Positions 5,096-9,820 of a DNA stretch of 9,820 bases are shown one piece after another. Source of the stretch: Actinomycetota bacterium (lineage in GTDB: Bacteria; Actinomycetota; Actinomycetes; Actinomycetales; Actinomycetaceae); NCBI GenBank assembly GCA_019425105.1, contig JAHYYD010000072.1, forward strand, positions 1 to 9,820, read 5' to 3'. Below the pieces are notes generated by a model. It ran no database searches and was not told the origin of the DNA. It worked only from the letters and a program-made list of their open reading frames with translations. The first letter of the stretch is position 1; every line of letters starts with the position of its first letter. A program made the position numbers and the translations under genes.

Positions 5096-6372
5096 GGGCG
5101 GATCGTTCCCTCTCCCTCGTAAATCCAGGTGGTGGTCGTCAGCTCGGTGAGCCCCATCGGACCGCGCGCGTGCAGCTTCTGCGTCGAGATACCAACCTCG
5201 GCCCCCAGGCCCAGCTGCCCGCCGTCCGTAAAGCGCGTCGAGGCGTTCACCGCGATAGCGGCGGCGTCAACACCCGAACGGAACGCCTGCACGGCGGCAA
5301 CATCCGAGGCCACAATACCTTCCGTATGACCGGTGGAGTATCGACGAATGTGCTCAATCGCCTCATCGATGTCATCGACGACGCGCACCGCGAGGTCCAT
5401 CGACAGGTATTCCGTCTCCCAGTCGGCCTGCGTCGCATCGACGATCATGTGCGCGTCGATGGAAGGCTGGCCGTCGACGATAGCCCGCGTGGCCTCGTCG
5501 GCGTGAATCGTGACGCCCGCAGTCGTCAGACGCGTGATCGCCGCGACCAGGAAGCGCTGGGCGACATCGGCATGGACCAGGAGTGTCTCTGCTGCGTTGC
5601 ACACGCCCACACGCTGCGTCTTCGCGTTCATGATGATGGCCTCAGCGGCCTCCAGGTCGGCAGAAGCATCAACGTAGACATGGCAGTTGCCGGTGCCGGT
5701 CTCGATCACCGGAACGCGCGACTCCTCCACGACAGCATTGATGAGCCCAGATCCGCCGCGTGGAATCAAAGCATCGATCGCGCCGCGCGCACGCATCATC
5801 GCGCGAGCCCCCGCACGTCCCCACGGGTCGACGGTCGTAATCGCGTCGGCAGGAAGCCCCACGGAAGCCAACGCATCGCGGCACACCTCGATGAGGACAC
5901 GGTTGGAGGACTGGGCGGCACTACCACCGCGGAGGATTACCGCATTACCGGCCTTGAGTGCCAGGGTTGCAGCGTCAATCGTGACGTTGGGGCGGGCCTC
6001 GTAGATGATGCCAACGACCCCGAGAGGTACGCGTTCCTGCGTGACGCGCAGACCGATATCCGTGCGCATACCGCGAACAACCTGACCGACGGGGTCGGGA
6101 AGACCCGCAATCTCCCGGACGGCGTCAGCGATACCCCGGATACGCTCGGGTGTCAGCGCGAGGCGGTCCAGCAGCCCCTCACTCATCTGCTCAGCACGAC
6201 CGCGCGCCACGTCCTCGGCGTTGGCAGCCAGGATCTGGTTGCTGCGTTCGATGAGCGCAGCAGCAATCGCCTCGAGACCGCGGTTTTTCGCCTGTGTGGT
6301 CACATTCGCGAGAACGCGAGCAGCCGCGCGGGCGGCATCGGTCACCTGGGAAATATCTGCAGCAGTATTCAC
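5092..6372 (-). CDS. proA: Gamma-glutamyl phosphate reductase ProA
   Basis: A 426-residue aldehyde-dehydrogenase-fold enzyme that reduces gamma-glutamyl phosphate with NADPH to glutamate-5-semialdehyde, step two of proline synthesis. Visible are [12 protein letters not shown] (123-134), the active-site Cys258 in [22 protein letters not shown] (345-354), [19 protein letters not shown] and the HARGPMGL C-terminal motif (401-408), all characteristic of ProA. Length fits the family (about 415-430). The GTG at 6370-6372 gives an N-terminus like other ProA proteins. A GTG 18 bases upstream (6390) is in frame and cannot be excluded, because neither has a clear Shine-Dalgarno. The gene lies 37 bases after proB, in the expected pathway order, and ends in a 4-base overlap with nadD. 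Confidence 0.96.
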   Translation of the reverse strand: MNTAADISQVTDAARAAARVLANVTTQAKNRGLEAIAAALIERSNQILAANAEDVARGRAEQMSEGLLDRLALTPERIRGIADAVREIAGLPDPVGQVVRGMRTDIGLRVTQERVPLGVVGIIYEARPNVTIDAATLALKAGNAVILRGGSAAQSSNRVLIEVCRDALASVGLPADAITTVDPWGRAGARAMMRARGAIDALIPRGGSGLINAVVEESRVPVIETGTGNCHVYVDASADLEAAEAIIMNAKTQRVGVCNAAETLLVHADVAQRFLVAAITRLTTAGVTIHADEATRAIVDGQPSIDAHMIVDATQADWETEYLSMDLAVRVVDDIDEAIEHIRRYSTGHTEGIVASDVAAVQAFRSGVDAAAIAVNASTRFTDGGQLGLGAEVGISTQKLHARGPMGLTELTTTTWIYEGEGTIRP

Positions 6373-6409
6373 CTGGCCATGATGACACACGAGAGCGCGT
6401 GGGGCCGCG

Positions 6410-7537
6410 TCAGTCAGCGCTCAGCGCAGAAAATGCGTCGCCTAACACCGCCAGGTCATCGCGGTGAATCGCAGGCCGGGGATGCTCATACCCCGCTGCC
6501 TCCAGCTCTGTTGTCCCCGAGCCGGCGATCTGCGCCAAAGTATCGGAGTCGTATCCCGATACACCTCGAGCGACGAGCCCCGTCGGAGATGCCACGTCCA
6601 CGACATCGCCGGCATCGAAGTGGCCAAGCACCGAACGCACACCCGCGACCAGCAGAGACTTCTTGCCGACCGTAATCGCCTGCGCGGCACCCTCGTCGAC
6701 GATGATCTCGCCGCGGGACGGTGCCACGTGGGCGATCCAGAGGCGGCGCGAGGCCGGACGCTCCTGGGAGGGCTCGAACCACGTTCCGACGCGCTGACCC
6801 GCCAGCACCGACTCAAGGGCATCAGCGCTGGCAAGCTGAACACCGATGCCGCTCGTCGTCGCCAGCATTGCGGCCTGCACCTTCGTCGCCATACCACCCG
6901 TACCCACGCGCGATCCCGCGCCGGTCACAAGCACGCTCATGAGATCGTCCGCGCTCACCACGCGCTCGATCAGCTCCGAACCAGGGTGATCCGGGGGTGC
7001 CGTGTAGAGGCCGTCGACATCAGTCAGCAGGACGAGCGCATCAGCCTGAACCATCTGCGCGATGAGAGCAGCAAGACGATCATTGTCACCGAAACGCAGC
7101 TCTCGAGTGGTCACCGCGTCGTTCTCGTTCAGAATCGGAACGACGCCGAGGCCGAGGAGACGCGTCAGCGAGGCTCGCACGTTCGTGTAGTGGTCGCGGC
7201 GCATCACGTCGTCCGTCGTCAGCAGTACCTGGGCAGCATCGAGGTGATGTGCCTGGAAAGCGGCCGTCCACCGCGCCATCAGGAGCCCCTGCCCCATCGC
7301 AGCGGCGGCCTGCACGCTCGGCAGGTCCTTCGGCTTCGACGTGAATCCGAGGGGATCCAGGCCCGCGGCGACCGCGCCCGACGACACGATGACGACCTCG
7401 CGGTCTGCACCGCGCCAGCGCGCAACAAGGCGCGCGACAGAGTCGATCCGGTTGAGATCCAGCCCGCCGTCTTCTCGCGTCAGTGACGACGAGCCGATCT
7501 TCACGACGATGCGCGAGGCCGACGACACTCCACTCAT
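6410..7537 (-). CDS. proB: Glutamate 5-kinase ProB
   Basis: A 375-residue kinase that phosphorylates the side chain of glutamate with ATP, the committed and usually proline-inhibited step of proline synthesis. The amino acid kinase domain shows VVKIGSSSL (about 11-19), SSGAVAAG (52-59), NENDAV (137-142), FGDNDRLAA (149-157), TDVDGLY (172-178) and [12 protein letters not shown] (212-223). A PUA domain follows at about residues 275-360, as in the long two-domain ProB form. The ATG at 7535-7537 is chosen: it overlaps the obgE stop as ATGA, and the kinase begins directly after. The frame stays open to 7585, but those codons lie inside obgE. Translation is probably coupled to obgE. In mycobacteria other genes, including nadE, separate proB and proA; here they are adjacent. 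Confidence 0.96.
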   Translation of the reverse strand: MSGVSSASRIVVKIGSSSLTREDGGLDLNRIDSVARLVARWRGADREVVIVSSGAVAAGLDPLGFTSKPKDLPSVQAAAAMGQGLLMARWTAAFQAHHLDAAQVLLTTDDVMRRDHYTNVRASLTRLLGLGVVPILNENDAVTTRELRFGDNDRLAALIAQMVQADALVLLTDVDGLYTAPPDHPGSELIERVVSADDLMSVLVTGAGSRVGTGGMATKVQAAMLATTSGIGVQLASADALESVLAGQRVGTWFEPSQERPASRRLWIAHVAPSRGEIIVDEGAAQAITVGKKSLLVAGVRSVLGHFDAGDVVDVASPTGLVARGVSGYDSDTLAQIAGSGTTELEAAGYEHPRPAIHRDDLAVLGDAFSALSAD

Positions 7538-9057
7538 GACTGATCCGAGGCGTCGGTCCAGTGGCCGGCCTGGCGCTCGGTCCACAGCTCGTCACGAGCA
7601 GCGGTCTTGGCGTCCATGACCTGGTGGTACACCTCGCGGCGCTCCTTGCGGCTCGGGCGCGCGTTCTGCTCAAGACGCAGGTCCGTGCCACGCGAGCCCA
7701 GCAGCTCGGGACCGGTGGTGAGCGTCGGCTCCCAATCGAAGACGACGCCCCCATCGAGGTCGCCGATCACAACGGTATCGCCGGCAACCGCACCGGCCTT
7801 CATCAGCTCATCCTCGACGCCCGCCGCGTTCAGACGATCTGCGAGGTAACCCACGGCCTCGTCGTTGGCGAAGTCGGTCTGGCGCACCCAGCGCTCCGGC
7901 TTATCGCCACGCACCTGGAAGACGTCCTCGCCATCCTTGCGGGTCTTACGCACCGTGATCTCCACGCTGCGTCCAACAGCCTTCGGGCGAATGACAGGAC
8001 GGGCAGCCTCGAGGGCGGGACGCTTCGCGCGCTCCTCCTCAACGATGCCGGCCAGAGCAAAAGACAGCGCCTTGAGTCCCTCGTGGGACACGGCGGACAC
8101 CTCGAAGACGGGCCAGCCAAAGGATTCGAGGTCCGGGCGGGTGATCTCAGCAAGATCGCGACCATCCGGGATATCAATTTTGTTGAGCACGATGACACGC
8201 GGACGCTGCATGATCGGCACGTAGCCCTCCACCTGCGTCAGGTCGCCCTGGTAGGCCTCCAGCTCGGCCTCGATAATGCGCAGATCCTCGACGGGCTCGC
8301 GATCAGTCTCGAAAGCAGCGGTGTCCAGGACATGCACAATGACCGCGCAGCGCTCAATGTGGCGCAGGAAGTCCAGGCCAAGGCCTCGTCCCTGCGATGC
8401 ACCGGGAATCAGGCCGGGAACGTCAGCGACCGTGTAACGCGTGTCGCCAGCCGACACGACGCCCAGGTTCGGGACCAGCGTCGTGAACGGATAATCCGCG
8501 ATCTTCGGACGCGCCGAACTCATCGCGGCGATCAGTGAGGACTTACCCGCCGACGGAAAGCCCACGAGAGCCACGTCCGCGACGGACTTCAGCTCAAGGA
8601 TCACGTCCCGTTCCTCGCCGGGCTCACCAAGCAGTGCGAAGCCGGGGGCCTTACGAGCCTTCGAGGCCAGGGCGGCGTTCCCCAGACCACCGCGGCCGCC
8701 TTCAGCGACCACGTAGCGCGCTCCCGCACCCGTCAGGTCGGCGAGCAGCTCACCCGACATCGACTTCACGACCGTGCCCTCGGGGACCGGAAGAATAATG
8801 TCCGCTCCGGTCTTGCCCTGACGGAAATCACCCATTCCGGGCGTGCCGTTATCCGCGCGACGATGCGGGCTTCGGTGGTAGTTCAGCAGCGTGGTCTCCT
8901 GCTCGCTCACCTCAAGAATAACCGAGCCGCCATTGCCGCCGTCACCGCCGTCGGGGCCAGCCAGCGGCTTGAACTTTTCACGCTTAATCGAGGCAACGCC
9001 GTTACCACCGTTACCACCCATCGCGTGCAGAGTCACGCGATCCACGAAGTCAGCCAC
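7534..9057 (-). CDS. obgE: Obg family GTPase (CgtA/ObgE), 50S ribosome assembly
   Basis: A 507-residue GTPase essential in most bacteria, acting in late 50S assembly and growth control. The glycine-rich Obg domain spans 1-159 ([23 protein letters not shown]). The G domain spans 160-340, with P-loop GFPSAGKSS (166-174), switch II DVPG (212-215), NKID (292-295) and SAVSHEG (321-327). An OCT domain covers about 355-443, and a 64-residue charged tail ends the protein, as in other actinobacterial Obg proteins. The GTG at 9055-9057 is chosen because AGGAG lies 5 bases upstream and the protein then begins [14 protein letters not shown], the family N-terminus; a longer frame to 9105 would run back through the terminator hairpin. 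It is followed by proB with a 4-base overlap. Confidence 0.97.
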   Translation of the reverse strand: MADFVDRVTLHAMGGNGGNGVASIKREKFKPLAGPDGGDGGNGGSVILEVSEQETTLLNYHRSPHRRADNGTPGMGDFRQGKTGADIILPVPEGTVVKSMSGELLADLTGAGARYVVAEGGRGGLGNAALASKARKAPGFALLGEPGEERDVILELKSVADVALVGFPSAGKSSLIAAMSSARPKIADYPFTTLVPNLGVVSAGDTRYTVADVPGLIPGASQGRGLGLDFLRHIERCAVIVHVLDTAAFETDREPVEDLRIIEAELEAYQGDLTQVEGYVPIMQRPRVIVLNKIDIPDGRDLAEITRPDLESFGWPVFEVSAVSHEGLKALSFALAGIVEEERAKRPALEAARPVIRPKAVGRSVEITVRKTRKDGEDVFQVRGDKPERWVRQTDFANDEAVGYLADRLNAAGVEDELMKAGAVAGDTVVIGDLDGGVVFDWEPTLTTGPELLGSRGTDLRLEQNARPSRKERREVYHQVMDAKTAARDELWTERQAGHWTDASDQS

Positions 9058-9062
9058 TGTTG

Positions 9063-9067
9063 CTCCT
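9063..9067 (-). promoter_or_regulatory. Ribosome binding site of obgE
   Basis: AGGAG on the minus strand, 5 bases before the GTG at 9057. It sets the obgE start downstream of the terminator hairpin. Confidence 0.8.
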
Positions 9068-9088
9068 GACGACTGAAAATGAATGTTG

Positions 9089-9120
9089 AAAAGGGCGCCC
9101 GGCAACGCCGGACGCCCTTT
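9089..9120 (-). terminator. Hairpin terminator between rpmA and obgE
   Basis: Arms 9090-9103 and 9107-9120 pair over 14 bp with a single G-U pair on the minus-strand RNA and a 3-base loop, followed by TTTTC. It starts 12 bases after the rpmA stop. The stem is very stable, but the T-run is short, so partial termination is likely, lowering obgE-proBA-nadD expression relative to the ribosomal proteins. Confidence 0.75.
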
Positions 9121-9132
9121 ATGCGCGCGGTC

Positions 9133-9390
9133 TCAGGCAGAGACCGGCGAAACGCTGACGACCTTGCGATCGCGCTTGCGGCCGAACTCGACCGCGCCGG
9201 CGCGCAGGGCGAACAGGGTGTCATCCTTGCCACGGCCAACGCCGTCGCCAGGGTGGAAGTGGGTGCCGCGCTGACGGACGATGATCTCACCAGCGTTGAC
9301 CAGCTGGCCGCCGTAGCGCTTCACGCCGAGGCGCTGCGCGTTCGAATCGCGACCGTTACGGGAGGAACCAAGGCCCTTCTTATGTGCCAT
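9133..9390 (-). CDS. rpmA: 50S ribosomal protein L27
   Basis: An 85-residue ribosomal protein whose flexible N-terminus reaches toward the peptidyl transferase centre and stabilises the P-site tRNA. The sequence begins directly with [16 protein letters not shown], so there is no cleavable N-terminal extension of the Firmicutes kind. The [21 protein letters not shown] core is standard, as is the length. It lies 34 bases after rplU in the universal L21-L27 order. Only a weak GAAAG-like sequence precedes the ATG, so it may depend on rplU translation. Confidence 0.98.
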   Translation of the reverse strand: MAHKKGLGSSRNGRDSNAQRLGVKRYGGQLVNAGEIIVRQRGTHFHPGDGVGRGKDDTLFALRAGAVEFGRKRDRKVVSVSPVSA

Positions 9391-9424
9391 CAGTTGCTAC
9401 TTTCTGCTCGTGGGAACGTCGGGT

Positions 9425-9745
9425 TCAGGCGATCTCGGTGATCTTGACGACCGACATCTTCTGACGGTGTCCCTGGCGCTTGCGGTAGCCCGACTTGTTC
9501 TTGTACTTAATGATGGAAATCTTGGGGCCCTTGGCCGAGTCAACAACCTCAGCCTTGACGGAAACCTTGCCCAGCTTGGCTGCGTCAACGGTGATGGCGT
9601 CGCCATCCACCAGCATCAGCGGCTGGAGCTCAATGCTCGAACCGATTTCTTCTGCCAGCTTGTCGACGACGACGACGTCACCGACGGACACCTTTTCCTG
9701 CCGGCCGCCAGCCTTGACGATCGCGTAGACCACGTTGGAGCTCAT
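9425..9745 (-). CDS. rplU: 50S ribosomal protein L21
   Basis: A 106-residue 50S protein that binds 23S rRNA. YAIVKAGGRQEKVSVGD at the N-terminus and the KYKNKSGYRKRQGHRQ basic C-terminal motif identify it; the length fits. The start is ambiguous: the ATG at 9745 gives MSSNVVYAIV, with a GAGAAG-like sequence close upstream, while a GTG at 9733 would give MVYAIVKAGG, the most common L21 N-terminus, with GATGAG 7 bases upstream. The frame is also open through to the window edge, but upstream codons (REEM, EARFRLRI) do not resemble L21. The promoter is not identified and may lie outside the window. Confidence 0.96.
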   Translation of the reverse strand: MSSNVVYAIVKAGGRQEKVSVGDVVVVDKLAEEIGSSIELQPLMLVDGDAITVDAAKLGKVSVKAEVVDSAKGPKISIIKYKNKSGYRKRQGHRQKMSVVKITEIA

Positions 9746-9820
9746 CTCTTCTCGTATTCGTAACCGGAATCGCGCCTCGAAACTGCCGAGGACTTGTCTC
9801 ATTGTCATGATTCCGTTGGC
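9746..9820 (-). other. Upstream region of rplU, cut by window edge
   Basis: These 75 bases hold no recognised gene, and no convincing -35/-10 pair was found. They are probably the rplU leader; the start of transcription is likely beyond the right edge. Confidence 0.4.

Noticed and set aside
5170..6675. 501-residue plus-strand open frame antisense to proA/proB
   Set aside because: Long antisense frames are expected opposite GC-rich genes; the product is Arg/His/Asp-rich with no domain, while the minus-strand frame is a clear ProA.
7538..7585. Longer proB start at 7585
   Set aside because: It lies within obgE; the ATG overlapping the obgE stop gives a normal ProB N-terminus.
6464..8538. Large plus-strand open frames (6464-7486 and 7561-8538)
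   Set aside because: They lie wholly opposite proB and obgE, have no recognisable domains, and reflect the codon bias of the real genes.
9058..9105. Longer obgE start at 9105
   Set aside because: The extension would be encoded by the terminator hairpin; AGGAG before the GTG at 9057 and the family N-terminus favour the shorter form.
9746..9820. Structured L21 autoregulatory leader RNA
   Set aside because: Only 75 bases are available and no strong stem was found, so it cannot be supported here.

Overview
The window reads as chromosomal DNA of a high-GC actinobacterium. The gene order rplU-rpmA-obgE-proB-proA-nadD-rsfS-histidine phosphatase is the conserved actinobacterial arrangement. An LAxTG-anchored CAP protein and a secreted protein made of choline/glucan-binding-type repeats point to the Actinomycetaceae (Actinomyces/Schaalia-like, a host-associated coccobacillus). 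The genus is an inference from family content only.

Left part (1-2960), cell surface: the 3' part of a plus-strand gene encodes a GTEPSTP hinge followed by eleven 20-residue aromatic cell-wall-binding repeats, organised as three 60-residue super-repeats. It converges on a minus-strand gene for a sortase-anchored CAP/SCP-domain protein; a perfect 18-bp hairpin between them can stop transcription from both sides. Upstream of the CAP gene lies an AT-rich 300-bp region with no gene but with repeated ACAGGT boxes and two perfect dyads. It is the most likely place for undescribed regulation in this window.

Middle (2963-3214): a minus-strand tRNA-Ala(GGC), with a candidate promoter and a clear intrinsic terminator.

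Right part (3215-9820), housekeeping, all minus strand: ribosomal proteins L21 and L27, a hairpin terminator, then a tightly packed series: Obg GTPase, glutamate 5-kinase (ProB), gamma-glutamyl phosphate reductase (ProA), NadD, RsfS and a histidine phosphatase. Three junctions are 4-base ATGA/GTGA overlaps, so translation of these genes is probably coupled. L21, L27, Obg and RsfS serve the large ribosomal subunit; ProB and ProA are the first two steps of proline synthesis; NadD makes the NAD precursor dinucleotide; the phosphatase sits where mycobacteria carry the glucosyl-3-phosphoglycerate phosphatase gene.

No mobile element, CRISPR array, phage gene or defence system is visible. The unusual material is in the surface-protein region and the regulatory DNA beside it.
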